NCBI GenBank assembly: GCA_035048485.1
Contig: CM068589.1
Coordinates: 3,598,501 to 3,662,500 of the forward strand
Reading direction: 5' to 3'
Origin: Pteria penguin
Lineage: Eukaryota; Mollusca; Bivalvia; Pterioida; Pteriidae
Length of the DNA stretch: 64,000 bases
Positions within the stretch are counted from its first letter, which is position 1; every line of letters starts with the position of its first letter. Under the pieces are notes generated by a model. It saw nothing but the letters and a program-made list of their open reading frames with translations. It was not told where the DNA came from and ran no database searches. The position numbers and the translations under genes were made by a program. Below are positions 44,838-57,959 of this stretch, piece after piece.

Positions 44838-45946
44838 CTAAGGAATATCGTATTTTCATAGACACCTCGATGCCCTGCAATCGTCACTAGGCAAAATTTT
44901 AAAAATCAACCAATCGCAGACTGTCAAAGTAGTCGTTTTAATGGTGAAAAGATGTCTTCACAGAGTAGACAACTGATGTTTGTTTCAGAGTGTCGATCAA
45001 GGCGAATAGCTTAGTATGCACGATGTGCCGAGCATAAATGCATATAACCAATCAATCGCGGTCTAAGCCTCATAGAGGTTATTTTGACGCAAAAATAATG
45101 TTTAACATACTAAACAATTACATTATTTTGTAATTTATTTTTTCTAGGAACGCCATCCATAAGTAATCTGTTATTTAGGAATATTCCTATTCTGCACATT
45201 TCTCATGTGCGTTTTTTTTTTTCGCGGTCAAACTATGCTAATTATCTAGTCAACAAGAAAAGATTTATTTTTAAGAACATTTCCACTTTGTTTATTGATC
45301 ACACATACTTACCATCTAATTTACAAATTCATTCTGTCATATAGCTTTGTCAGATGTCTTCTGTTTTCTTTTTTATTTTTAGCATTATTCTGTAATAAGT
45401 CTTTTCCACTATGTATGCCTTTCTTTCTTCCTTAACTAGCTTAAACATGAAACCATATATCATTACGTCAAACATTTCTTAAAAAAACACAAAGTAACAA
45501 CGTCATTTCATGCGTTCTCTTATCATCTGATTAATTGTGTGAACATGTCATTATATTCCACCTGTGGTATGGAAATTCCGAAAGACTGAAATCACTGAAC
45601 AAATAACAAATAGATATAGATATATGTTCTTTAGTTTATCAAGACATGCGTTTACAAACTTTTAATCAGCTATATGCTAAATACAAATGTACTGTGCCCC
45701 ATGCTGTTTAAAACACTCAATTGTTATCGAGACGAGTGTGTGTCGGTCAGCCGCAAACACAAAATAATTAACAAATTAATTTTTTTATGAAACACAAAAG
45801 TAGTAAAAGTTAAGACAGGTTACTTAATAACAAAACAACAATAACAATAACAAAAATTTGTCAAAAAAAAAAAAAAAAAAAAGAGAATGGAAACATTACT
45901 TAAGTGTCCACGAAAATTCATATTTGATGTATTATGCAATTTGTAG

Positions 45947-46013
45947 TTGCCATTCTGATTATTGTATTATCAGCGACCATCTTCGTCTTCGTGCACATTC
46001 GTCGCAATGAGAA
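45947..46013 (+). CDS. Receptor-like gene copy B, exon 6 (end of transmembrane helix)
   Basis: Acceptor ATTTGTAG, donor GAA|GTAAGT. Encodes VAILIIVLSATIFVFVHI followed by RRNE. Together with exon 5 it forms a single helix of about 30 residues with a basic cytoplasmic anchor. Confidence 0.9.
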
Positions 46014-46708
46014 GTAAGTCTACTAATGATATTTTGTCCTTCCATTCTACATCTATAGAGAAATTATTGAGTGTTTTCGTTAAACAGCGTTGTTTTCTAT
46101 TTGAGACGGTATCTGATGTAATACAATTATAACATCACCAATTTCCTATGAAAACGTTGTATGTGGACTATCATTTCCCCGAATTTTAGCTCATTTTCTT
46201 TTGAATTTCATGACGTCATAAGTGTTTTACGGCAGATACTGTCCAAATGGAAAGTAACTCCTTATAACAAAAAAAAAAAAAAAAAAAAAAACCCGAATAC
46301 TTTTATGTTTTGGTGATGACATCTGGATGCATTATATGTAGATTTATACCTCTGCGCTGGGGCTAATTCGAGCAGTGTCAGTTATTTCTTGAATGTGAGT
46401 TTTATGTAACGGTTGACGTTTAAAATGGTATTCTTTGCCATCAGGGATTAAATAACAGATCCCTGAAAGAGCAAGGGGATGGTTCAAGTTCAATTAAAAA
46501 TTGATCATCTGCTCTCTGTTCAATCATGGCCGTCATGGCAACGAATAAACCGATAAATTTTATGTAAGAAGAATAATTAAATGAAATTGGATATTTACAC
46601 TATTATAAGAACAAATCCATAGCAATGTTGAAAGTACGCATTGCTGTTTCAGTTAAATGTAACCCGTCATTATTACATATATTAATTCAGTGTGTTTTCG
46701 TTTTCTAG

Positions 46709-46928
46709 TGGCAAATATAGAGATAGTCACGACTTGGAACAGATAACGAATGTAGGAGCGGTAGATACCGTGAATAATAATGATGGCAATATATACGATG
46801 ATATCCTTGATGATGAAGAAAATTACAGTTCTGTTAAGGACAGCAGTTCACACGCCAGAAATATTGTTGTCAGAAATAAGATTATTGAGAAAGAGGCAGG
46901 AAATAATGATAGAACTACGCATGTTTGA
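46709..46928 (+). CDS. Receptor-like gene copy B, exon 7 (cytoplasmic tail with near-ITAM)
   Basis: Acceptor GTTTTCTAG, stop TGA at 46926-46928. Begins GKYRDSHDLEQITNVG and contains NIYDDILDDEENYSSVKD. This fits YxxI-x6-YxxV, one conservative change from the immunoreceptor tyrosine-based activation motif YxxL/I-x6-12-YxxL/I, with acidic residues around both tyrosines. It continues with RNKIIEKEAGNNDRTTHV. About 72 residues, no enzymatic domain. If phosphorylated, the pair could recruit a tandem-SH2 kinase such as Syk; that is inference from the motif. Confidence 0.88.
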
Positions 46929-47486
46929 CTACTTAATGACGTCAGTGATAACGAGATTGAGAATAACGGACCATGCATTGAAAGCAATGATACTAACGAT
47001 AATTGAATTGAGGATTAAGGCCAATATTATGGAAACAGGCACACTGACGATGAATTCTGAGATAAAGAACAGTAAGATATTGAGCCTTACTTATGGGGTG
47101 TTGTTGTAGAGGACCCATGTATGTTTTGCAATACCCTTTAAAAATATCCAGGCATACTTTTTGTCTCGCCAGTATTTACTCCGTTAGTTGTTTACATGTT
47201 TATGTGTAGATTGAAAGAATACTAATATATATGATTATTTCAATAATTTAACTGCTCCGAGTTGAAGAGTTACGACTACTAATTACCTGTTAAAGAACTA
47301 TTATATGTTTGTTCATCATTGTTGCATAAATATTTCTCTTACATTAAATCATCTGTTGTGCCTTAATATGTAAGTCGTACATTCTACGTATATTACGCTA
47401 TTATAATCGACAACGCTTTACTACCATCTTACCATAATGAATATATTATATGTGTCACATTGTTTTTTGTTCTCAGTCTTATTGGT

Positions 47487-47768
47487 TGATTGGTTGATTT
47501 TGTTTTAATGTCACACCACGAATATTTCACTTATATGGTGACGGTATCGGTATCTGCCTGATGCAAGGCATATAAATTGTTTATCTTTGCAACGGACTCA
47601 CCGAAGCAGTGAGGGATCCTTAGCGCGCCATGTATACCACGACACGAGGCCTCGGTTTTTACTGTCTCATCCTAAAGAAAGGACACCGGCATGACCAGAG
47701 CAGGACTCGAACCCCGACCTCCCGATCAGGAGGCGAGCGTTATTACCACAAGGCCACGCCAGCTTATT
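47487..47768 (-). mobile_element. tRNA-derived SINE
   Basis: On the - strand AAGCTGGCGTGGCCTTGTGG, B-box GGGGTTCGAGTCCTG, then the body blocks CAGTAAAAACCGAGGCC, CTCACTGCTTCGGTGAGTCC and GTGAAATATTCGTGGTG, and an AATCAACCAATCAACC end. Same family as 19115, with a six-base duplication (GGTATC) in the body. Confidence 0.9.
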
Positions 47769-47769
47769 A

Positions 47770-50700
47770 GTGTTATTGAAAAAGCATCATTTGCCATCAT
47801 ATTATACATTGTCATATTGTTGATGTTAGGGTCACAGTGTCAAAACACCTGCTGCTGTAGTATCCAACATTGTTTCAAAATGTTATGAGTGTCACAGTGA
47901 CATAGCATCATCTACTATCCAACATTGTATCACAATGATATGTTCTATCTATGTGACAAAGCACTATCTAAGGTCAAATTCTCCTCTTTGTTATAATGCT
48001 GTAGTGAGTATCACATTGCCTACCAATGCATCCAATATTGTTTCACAATGGTGTGTTGTGAATTTCACTGATCTATCGCCAGTTATGTGTAACAGTGGTG
48101 TATCGAGCAATTCATAATGTCATAGTATCATCCTACCATTGTTATCTACATGATGTATTGTGAGTTAACACTAAGAACATAATAATACCAGTTTCTTCAC
48201 ATTCTATAATGCAATCGTAACAACTCGTCCATTTCCGTACGCAAATACGACTCGTACATACTACGTAGTCAGCCATTGGGATTACTTCCAGTTGTTATGT
48301 AAACACACATGGCCATGATCAGCATGCCTGTCATGTTTGCACTAAAATAGGCAATTATGCTTATTGCCTGCTTTTTTTTAATATTTGTTTCTCTCTGAAT
48401 GGGTAAACTAGTATGAATTTTTCTTGTCAGAGTCTACACACGTGCACTGGTTACATGTCACTTCGAATTTCCTCTGATTCGTTTCCAATGCTCTAACATT
48501 TAAAATAAAAATGTGAAATTTGCTACGATTACTGAATTACCGTTAGGATTGTATAATATTCATGAAAACGGGTATTACATTTCATACTGAACTTCTCATA
48601 TCCTAAATTACAAATAGAATCCTATGAACTTTTTTTGCCTCATTTCTCAAAGTGCTCCTACGACAAAAGCCGAAGAATTGAAGCGATTTGGTATATATCG
48701 CTGCGCCGTGGGGCTTCCGAGTCTATTTTTGTAAAAAATGGCGACGGTGTTCCGATTGTCTATAATGCTGCATGGTTTGTCAAGATTAAAGTGTCATGCT
48801 GACTAGATATTTATGCATTTCACAGTGTGGGATGTTGTTCGGAAAGAAAAAAAAATTGATAACTTTTGTATTCAACATTATCGCATGTTGTTTACAGTGA
48901 CACTTAAAAGGGTAGTTTCATTCAATCCATATTCACACATTATTATGCCTAACTCAAAAACAAAACTTTAATTTCGTTTAGTATGCTCTATTTTATGAAA
49001 ACACTCAAGTTGCTGAGGCAGATATCCTTTATGTATTTATTAGCAATGTTTTTCTGTCAGAGAGAACAAACAGATTTTCTTTGCTTTTATTGAATAAACA
49101 TTTACAAATTGGAACATAAACAGGTATATATTTGTGTTTTCGTTATGCTAACACATTTACAACCGCATTAAAGTAAAACATACGGTTATTGATTTAAACA
49201 TGTATCAGAACAGTGAAATGGTATTTTTGTTTTTGTAGACTTTTGCGTATAAGAAAGATATTCTTTTCATCAACAAATTATCTATTGCAGGGCCCTTCAT
49301 TACTCTATCAGTGTTCTACTTTATTAATACTGTTAGCTTTGTTTTATTTTAAATTTTAATCTTAAATATCAGTTCCTTGGTTGTCCTGATTTCATGATGA
49401 GTGAAATGGTAGATCCGTTATCAGGGTAACCAGCAATAATTGTTACTTACATTTACCATCATTGTTTGGCTCCTCAACAGTAGTACTATCAAATATTTTG
49501 TCCTGTTTGTTGTACATGTCGGCTGCAATAAGTGAGAATTTCCCCCTTTCTTTACTCTACTTGATTTTCTTATACATTGTGGCAAATTGTGAATACCGCA
49601 GTCTAACCTTTGCGTGCCACCAAATACGAACAGCCAGAGCCTGTCAACGATGGGACGGTCTTCTTGATTGGCATCATTGTAGTGTAGGGCAGCTGTGCTA
49701 AGTAATACCAAAGTTATTCAAACTTACTTTTCGATCAAAAAATCGATACCCATAGAATCCTTGAATAATAACCAGAAGATGTACTGCAATTTAACACTGT
49801 AAAACATAGTTTGAACGTATGCAAGTAATTTTACTAGAATTAAACATTCATTTATAACCCAGACTACTTTGAAAACCTCAGCGTTTAATCAAATCGCCCG
49901 AGTCTATTCGCCGTGGTATCAGTTTCTTATGTACTTTACATTACACGTTACTGTGACCTTAACTGATATAGCATCTTAGTAGGAAACATATTGACAGTGA
50001 CAGTTAGTTTCTCAAGCTGGACTTTGATTGCAGTGACTTTATGAACCATGTTTTGTGTTCTTATTTTTTTTAACCCTTAAAGATGATCTTACGACAGAAG
50101 ACTTTAATGAAACGATCGTCAGCCGTCATTTGATCAAATATTGTGCTATCTAAACACGTCTTACAGTGTGTAGCTTAATGAATGTAAATCGAATCACAAA
50201 ACACTGAAAAGTAAAAGGAAATTTGCAAGTAAGGTATAATAATAACGATAAAAAGGCTTAATTACCATAATATGAATTCAGAAATCATAAAATTTGGATA
50301 GAAAATTCCCATGGGACGTTGTTAGAAAAGTTTGTGGATGGGGTGGGTTACGATGTGCAGAAATTGACAGATTTAGAAATTGCCGAGTACCTCGGGTTTG
50401 AGATAGGAAAAATGAAGAAGATTTGTGGAGCTCAGACATTTAGCTGACCAGATCTTCTGCAAAAATTGCACACAACCTCTCTACCCTTCCCACATGAAAA
50501 ATATGTGGAAAATATAAGTCTTCCAGCTCGCAATGTTTATTCATAAACAATCACTGGTGTTAAGATAAACAACAAGAGTACATTTAACATAAAATATAAA
50601 GCTGCCTTGGCAAGCCTACTTTCAGTAATTCAATCACCCGAAAAGTGATAATGTTAATCTTGGTAAACTGTGTTTTACGTATAAAATAAATGTCGATTTG

Positions 50701-51368
50701 ACCCATCACTAATGTACAAATCAATTCGTATACAGTCTCATTACATGAATAGAGATGTTTCACATATGTCAGTAAATTATTAATTAATTATTAATGAAAT
50801 AGTATATAGTCCAGTCAATATACAGTTTAACCTCAAACTAATTGCAAAAGTTCCTTAAACGCCAATCGTCATATACGTATCCCAGTATTGTAAAAAATTC
50901 GGACAAAATTGGAAAAGTTAAATCTGAGTTAGAAATCGGTTACAAACAAGTACAATTGAATTTGTCAGTACAGCGCACTATATTCACCGGAAGTGTGTTA
51001 CCTTTCTATTTTGTTTACCAAATGCCAAGATTTATAATTAGATAGTAGAATTTAATCATGTTGATACCTGTTTTTCTTTTCTTTCTTTCTTTCTTTTTTT
51101 TTTTTTTTTTTTTTTTGATGAATAAAGGGTTTTAAGACTAAGAGATTAGTACTTTCAAATGACGATGGCCCGACATAACACGCTTTTAACTGTTACTTTT
51201 CTGCCTTAATATGACATATTTAAAAACCTGTCATTAATTTCATAAATTTTCAATTTCTGTCCCAATTTATATTGTATGGAGTATTCAAAGTTATGTTAAA
51301 GACACACAATACATACATTAACTACATTTTACAAGAATATTGATTGGAATAATACTGATATATTACAG
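47770..51368. other. Unassigned intergenic sequence
   Basis: Contains no gene I can support. Two stretches could be fragments: an open - strand frame at 49421-49711 with a GTAAGT directly after its continuous part, and 50316-50447 (+), which reads FVDGVGYDVQKLTDLEIAEY then LGFEIGKMKKI and loosely resembles the second half of a SAM domain. Also imperfect ATCATCTACTATCCAACATTG-type repeats near 47850-48160 and a poly-T run near 51090-51115. Confidence 0.4.
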
Positions 51369-51475
51369 GTTCCCATTTCGGGCACATTTTTCTTTCTATG
51401 GAAACACATAAGCGCAAATGCTATGCACCTTTGCTGACTGTACTAATATAAATGTAATAAAAGGTAAAAGGTTTT
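51369..51475 (+). repeat. Upstream duplicate of the pseudogene start
   Basis: GGTTCCCATTTCGGGCACAT, then ATGGAAACACATAAGCGCAA and ATAAAAGGTAAAAGGTTTTT match 51576-51685 with substitutions. The two copies are about 207 bases apart with A-rich DNA between them. Confidence 0.75.
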
Positions 51476-51575
51476 TCGTCAATTTTTCCGTCATTTTGAC
51501 AAGTATTTGTGATTAAAGTAAAACAAAAACAAAAAAAAAAAAAAAGAAAAAAAAAAAAATAACAACAATGTGAAG

Positions 51576-53330
51576 GTTCCCATTTCGGACACGTTTTTAG
51601 TATGGAAACCCATTTCCGTAAGTGCTGTGTACTTTTGCTGGCTGAATCAAATTTAAAAGTAATAAAAGGTAAAAAAAGGTTTTTCAAATGGCCAAATTTA
51701 GAAATGGCAGTTCATGACCTTTCCGCTGCGGATGCTATGTATCACAAGCAGTGCAGTAGAACATTTAGGACGAAAAGAAGCATGCCCCAGAGTGAAACAC
51801 CAAAGGCAAAAGGACGTCCGACAAATTCAGTTGCAGAAAGAACCTATTTGATAACAATGAATTACATAGATGAACATCAATACGAACAAGTGAGCGTGGA
51901 CGACTTACTTCAAGTGATAGATAACTATGGTAGAGAAGACATCAGTTACAGCAAGGTACACATGACAACATAGATCAGAGAATACTTTGAGGATCTCTAA
52001 AAAATTATACAATGAATGTAAATAAGATATGGGAATGTGTGAAGAGGAGGCATATATTATAAACAGCGGCAGCACTAATAAAGTCAGAAATAAGGACATG
52101 TATCCAACATCAAGTTCCAGGTCATTTTCAAATGAAATTAGATCGCATGTGGGCCCCCGGATTATGGAATATCTTGATAATGTCTTCGTCGCAAAGGAGA
52201 AAGATCGTCGCATTTTACCTATTGCGCAATGCATTATCCTGGCAGCAAGACCACTTGCTCCACTTCAACTAAAACTAGCAGTTGACCATCATTTTGCATC
52301 TCTAAGTTCCTAAAATTATACCTTGCTGCGTTTAGAGTTTGCAGTGTCTCACACGGAAGTTCACAAATATGAGAGCGGAACTGCAGTTACATATGGAACG
52401 GAAAGTGGAGAACACCCCTGAACTTCATTCAAACAGTTTAAAGCACGTAATGTTGACCATGACGTGAGAACTCTAGATAGTCTACCCCAGATGGCAAGAT
52501 GGAATATATCATCAAGAGGACACACGTTTCATAAGAGAACACAGAGAAACACTAGCAAAAAGATAAATATTTCACTACAAAGCACGCCCACTGTTCAAAA
52601 GTATTGCATTCGTGCAGCTGAAACCCATTGAAACAGATAATCTCACTATTACCGATGAGTGCAATCATGTGGCCTAAACTGTGAGTGGGGTGATCTTCTT
52701 CAACTCATCTGATACATCATTCAACGCTGATGTTCATCTGAAAAGAGGCACATAAGTCTGGTGTTGATCCTGTTAGCAGTTTTGATCAACTCTTGTTCTG
52801 GAAAGCTATAGCCATTGTTCATTCAGAAGACCCCAACAGCAGTCTGAAGTTGGTAGTGTTGCGTTTGGGAGGAGTTCACACTAAAATGAGTTTTCCTGGT
52901 GCTGTTGGCAATATCATGACTGATACTGGACTCTAAAATATTTCAGACAATATATACTGGTAATACTCTCTCAAATGTTCTTGAAAAGTCATTTCAATGG
53001 CAATCCGAAGTCATTGTTTCATGTACAGATACAACATTTTAATCCATTGAGAACAACAGGACATTGCCATCCCGTATGGAAGTAGTGGAGAAATGCAGAG
53101 TTTCAATGCGTCAAAGTAGGATTACGTGCCTTTGGTTCCAATACCTTGAAATGATTGACATTTTGAGAAGATTCATTACTGCAGAAAGGACTGGGAATTG
53201 GAACCTTCACAAAATGAGTTTGCAAGAAATGCATCCCTATCCAGTAGCATCTGGACACAATTTGTACACCAAGTCTGTGCACGAACTACCCAAGGCACAT
53301 CCAAATGTAAAGACTATCTTCCATTAACTG
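51576..53330 (+). pseudogene. Decayed copy of a multicopy invertebrate ORF
   Basis: In order, in several frames: METHFRKCCVLLLAESNLKV, LEMAVHDLSAADAMYHKQCS with RTFRTKRS, YIDEHQYEQVSVDDLLQVID, ILPIAQCIILAARPLAPLQL, and RNVDHDVRTLDSLPQM. Near 53064-53327 come CLWFQYLEMIDILRRFITAE and RTGNWNLHKMSLQEMHPYPV. I recognise this block order from high-copy uncharacterised proteins in molluscs and cnidarians (an ADAxYHxxCSxxFR segment, then an ADNVDHN-like segment). They have no accepted function and are probably part of a mobile element. Many stops and frameshifts make this copy non-functional. Confidence 0.6.
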
Positions 53331-53378
53331 GTGTCACATGACTATGGCACTAATAACAATGTATCACAGTGGGCATTC

Positions 53379-53520
53379 ACGGACCCCTGAAATTCAGAGG
53401 TGAGACCAGAAGCCCGGGAGGCGTGAGCGTCTCCTGTTTGGCTAGCCACAGCGGCCGCGAATGCCCTAACATACCGAAGAAACATATATAATTCAACACT
53501 GTATATATAAATAAATGTGA
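53379..53520 (-). repeat. Solo copy of the PLE-type tail motif
   Basis: On the - strand: GTGGCTAGCCAAACAGGAGA, CGCTCACGCCTCCCGGGCTT, CTGGTCTCACCTCTGAATTT and CAGGGGTCCGTG. Same block order as the copies at 5598 and 24270, with matching changes in both halves of the small hairpins. It follows the decayed ORF at 51576-53330 by 50 bases and could be its 3' end. Confidence 0.75.
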
Positions 53521-54261
53521 AAAAACACTGTGTAGAAAGTTTCCCAGCCACATAACATCAGGAAAAAGGGTATAATAACACTTAAATCAAACCCTCAGAA
53601 TGGTGCATTGGTGGTACCTCATGTACTTTGTTAGTTTTCTTAGTTCATCTTCTTTCTTATAATTGCGCACTTTAATGATAGAATTTGTAAAGTGTACTTG
53701 AAACTGAAGATGGACATTGAGAGTACTGGGCGAAGTTGCTTTAGACAGTATTTTAGGTAGTTGGAGTCAGAGGCAATGTGGGATAAGAGTATATACAATG
53801 TAGTAATATATTTCAGGGTGGTATATCATGGTTAAACATATCTGAACGCTAATCAATCAAAATTGTCAAAACAAAACAAGTGAATGAGAATGTATCATTA
53901 TACACATTGTAAACAACGGTTTGACGGTAAAAGGAATGAACATGTGCACCTGTCTTTCTTTCCATGCCTATTGGGTGGAGTAAAAAGTCATTTTCCCGAC
54001 CGGTTGCATCCATGTGTTACTGACACATCTCTTGGTAATTTGGATATGAATAAAGCTCTTTGTAAGACAATCTGGGTAACGATTGTTGGATCGGCTATAA
54101 AGTATTTCGATACTAAGCGAACTTTAAATGTACACTGGTGAATGTTCCTTACTGCAATTCAAATGTATTCATTTTCTAAGGATGTTAATTAGAGTCATAT
54201 CATCTCTTATTTAGGGAAAATATCGAAAGTTAAAATTTCACCAGAACTTTTCAGGCGGCAC

Positions 54262-54507
54262 TTTATGATGTGCTCGGCTCATGATCAAGAGGTCCAGAGT
54301 CGACTCCCGCCCTGGGGGAACCAGTTTTCTATCTTTCGGATAAGACAGTAAAAACCGAGGGTGCGTGTCAAATCAGGCGTTGCACGTAAAAGATCCCTCA
54401 CTGCTTCGGGTGGGCCCAATGCAAAGGACTAAATTTGTATGCAATGCATCAGGCAGATGCCGTAACCATATAGTGAAATAACAGTGGAATGACGTAAAAC
54501 TATATTT

Positions 54508-54555
<48 letters not shown>

Positions 54556-54556
54556 G
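54262..54556 (+). mobile_element. tRNA-derived SINE with (TCAA)n tail
   Basis: Diverged tRNA-like head with GGTCCAGAGTCGACTCCCG (B-box). Body CGGATAAGACAGTAAAAACC, AGATCCCTCACTGCTTCGGG and AGGCAGATGCCGTAACCATA, then a tail of about 12 TCAA units to 54556. The tail unit equals that of the copy at 19115. Confidence 0.9.
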
Positions 54557-54989
54557 GCTGCATTTGTCCCATTGCGGATAAAGATCTGCCGAAACTCCGT
54601 AAGGTGTCATGTTCCAGTAAACTCTGATTTTCAGACAATCTGTAGATCGGCCATATTCATTGGAATGAAATTAACATTCCCAGCGTGCGTGACCCACAAG
54701 GTAGTTTTTGAACAGTGTTTGTTACTTATTGCGTCACTATCATGTGTCTAGCAAATTGATTGGCTTTGGGAAATAACGGTGTCAGTGAGTAAAACGTCAT
54801 CAGAGTTCATTACCTCCTAAGGGGTTTGCCAGACCTATATCCGCAATGGGACAAATAGAGAAAAGGAATAAAGATATGGTTTTAATCAGATTGTGTTTTG
54901 CTAGCCATGTTGAAATCTGATTTTTTTTTTTGTTAAGAAAGGTTCTCTAATGGGGCGAAAAATCGAAAATCTTGATGTTTATAATATGA

Positions 54990-55230
54990 CTGAAAATTGG
55001 AGATCTGAGATGTTACAGTAAGTCCTTTGAAATCTTAAGGATCTATACTTGATTAATCCCGTTTCTGGAATATGCTACTGGGCAGTACCTCTAAACATTT
55101 TGCTTTGTATATGTCCTTTAATAGGGAATGGGAGGTTCCTTTGAACGGATATCTGGAAGGAAAGTTCCTCGTATATTTAAACGAGACATGTTCTCTTTTC
55201 AATGAAAAGGAACACAGTTTTGTACGAATA
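54990..55230 (+). repeat. Dispersed repeat shared with 38880-39240
   Basis: Diverged copy, clearest over TTGAACGGATATCTGGAAGG and AAAGTTCCTCGTATATTTAA. No coding capacity. Confidence 0.5.
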
Positions 55231-55869
55231 TAGTATAGACCTAGGTGGTGACTGGTGGTAAAAGACTACTGATTGAGATATTGTGTATTTGAACTTGTTA
55301 TATTTCCTTGATCCCTGACTACGATGTCTTTAACTTGTACGTTTAAAAAGATCCAGTATAATCACACATTGACATCCATAAATGAAAAGATTTGTTATGC
55401 TATAATTGTCATTGGTTCCATATTATGCAGCATTTTCCTGTTTCAAGATTACTGTTCAATTTCAGTGTGTGTTGAGGTTGGGAGGATTTTGTTTGCTGAA
55501 ATATCTCTTTAAAGTGGCGGTCTTTTTGGGACAGTGTACACAGATTAAGATGTCTGTAGTAATAAATTTGGAAACGATGTCCGGACAACCTACCTCACAA
55601 CTGTCCCTTGGACTTGCCTACAAAGGGTTTATTTGACAGTGATGAAAGACAGAAAACATCCGACCACGTTGTATGACATAAAGCATGCACATAAAAATAG
55701 TAAAACACGATACAGCAATGATTCAATGTACCGCACTTACGATACCAAATTAGGACCGTCAATTAAAGTAACAAAGGGAACACAGAAGACATCTAACCAG
55801 ACTGTATGGCACAAATCACCGTGGACATTAAACATGATAATAGTAAATTAATCGAGAAAACGACACTAC

Positions 55870-56640
55870 AAAAATATTCGATGGTACTGCAGTTACGACA
55901 CCGACTAAGGCTGTCAATTAAATAACCAATATTCACTCAATTTGCGCGGTTAACAGATGCACTTTCCCACTGTAAAAGCAGCGCAATCAAATATCAAAAA
56001 ACAATTTAAAGCTCAGGTCCTTGCTCTGTAAGAGTCCACACAGTATAGGAATTAGCAAACCGAAGCAATTGTCTAATATAAATACCATATGACGAGAGTC
56101 TAGGGACATTACCATCTAAAAAATGGAAATTCACGATAGGAAACCTAAAGTAGTCACGTTTTACATTTATGTTTATATGGATATTTTTGATAATTATGTT
56201 AACATTTAAGTCCAAGCAGGGTTTTTCTGATAAGAAGTATTGGCCTTAGTTAACTGAAGTCAGGCGGATATATGTTGATAGTATAGTTATCATACTCAGG
56301 GTTATCGATTGAATAGAATGTCCCTCTCAAAACAAAATAAAAATAAATCTGCAACAAGAGGATCGTAGTAAGTGCCAATATAAAGTCCAATAATCTGTTG
56401 ATAAGTCTTGTCATTAAATCGCACATAAATACTTTCCATCAAAAATCTGATGGCATTACATTCCTCAGCACAAGTCCAATATTTATAATTATCATATTTG
56501 TTACAGAACGGATGTAACTTAAGTACAGACTCTCTGTTGAAATAGCAGCGTATGAAAGTCCTGAAGGGGTATACATTTTAGACAAATCAAAAGTAGAAAC
56601 TTGATTACCTTCAAAAATTCTCAAGCACACGTTTTAAATG
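55870..56640 (-). mobile_element. PLE-B-type relic
   Basis: On the - strand, FEGNQVSTFDLSKMYTPSGL (motif A region), a degraded motif B (near 56340-56400), and DLNVNIIIKN with KRDYFRFPIVNFHFLDGNVP and SYGIYIRQLLRFANSY. These match PLE-B at 22700-23400. Frames are heavily broken and motif C is lost. A hairpin element (55880-55990) adjoins its 3' side. Confidence 0.75.
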
Positions 56641-56699
56641 ATTTCGCAACACTTTTTGATTCACAAAATGTAATTGACGCTACTATTGTCAAACACATT

Positions 56700-57440
56700 A
56701 AAATATTTAATGATAAATATAGAACATATATACCTTATAATTTAGTGCACCATATGCGTATTTCGACAACTGATGCTCGTGGCCAAATGATTGGAATTCT
56801 CAAAATATGTAAATATTTGAAGAGCAGTGTTGAAACCAAAATGACCGAAAAGTGAACCAAATAATCTATCTAAGGACAGAGCTATCACTGAGGGATATAG
56901 TCCTTACTTTTAGAATGATTTTTTTTTAATTTGATGACTACAACATTTGAAGTATATATTTCATGTCAGTACAAAAGCACTGAAAACTAGACTTATGATG
57001 CCCTCGGGGACTATCAGTCCACAAGCAGTGACACCGGCCTGGTGGTTATAATAAATATAGAACATATATACCTTATAATTTAGTGTACCATATGCGCATT
57101 TCGACAACTTATGTCTCTTCAGTGATGCTCGTGGCCAAATGATTGGAATTCTCAAAATATATAAATGTTAGAAGAGGAGTGTTGAAATCAAAATGACCGA
57201 AAAGTGAACCAAAGAATCTAAGGACAGAGCTATGCATAAGGGAGATACTCCTTAGTTTTAGAGTGATTTACTTAATATGAGGACTGAAAATTTGAAGTAT
57301 ATATTTCATGTCAGTACAAAAGCACTGAAAACGAGACTTATGCTACCCTCGGGGACTATCAGTCCACCAGCAGTGACACCGGCCTAGTGGTTATAATAAA
57401 TATAGAGCATATATACCCTTTAATTTAGTGCACCATATGT
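56700..57440 (+). repeat. ~330-bp tandem repeat, locus 2
   Basis: Two full units and a partial third (about 56710-57048, 57050-57398, 57400-57440) of the repeat described at 37535. Phrases GTGCACCATATGCGTATTTC, GATGCTCGTGGCCAAATGAT, AGTGAACCAAAGAATCTA and CACCGGCCTAGTGGTTATAA recur in order. The units at one locus resemble each other slightly more than those at the other. Confidence 0.85.
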
Positions 57441-57959
57441 AAAAAATGAATATAGTTTTCTATATGAAACGTAATTCATATGGACATCTGTGTTATTTAG
57501 GAAATCAATACATGGTTGGAAGGTCATTTTAATCAATGCTTAATTTGAAGTAACTCAAAGCTCTATAATGGTCATATAGGATCCTGTCCCTCACTTAAAT
57601 GTTTACGTAATAATCGAGTTCAATTCAGTATTAAGAACTCCAATATAGTATAGCTATCAAACAATGATAATTTTATTAGCTGCTTTGTCAGCAGGTACAA
57701 AGGCATAATCATAGCCAATTTTTTATAGACTGGATCTGTATTTTAAGTGGCTGTTTATATAGTTAAGGATTTAGAATAAAATTATCTATATGAATGTCAA
57801 TTATTTTTAGGATTTCTTTTTCTGTCATTTAAGGCTTGTACTTATACACCTTCTTTTCCACACCATAGTATACAATAAGTGTAGAGTGCCTCTTCAGATA
57901 TACCCGGCATTTGGTAAAAACTACCCCGGAAGGTAAGCTGTTTTAGAGCCACTTATTAA
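57441..57959. other. Unassigned sequence
   Basis: No gene or repeat recognised between the tandem repeat and the next PLE-B relic. Confidence 0.4.

Noticed and set aside
44591..44887. Open frame with poly-Thr and poly-Ile
   Set aside because: Translation of a compound trinucleotide microsatellite in an intron.
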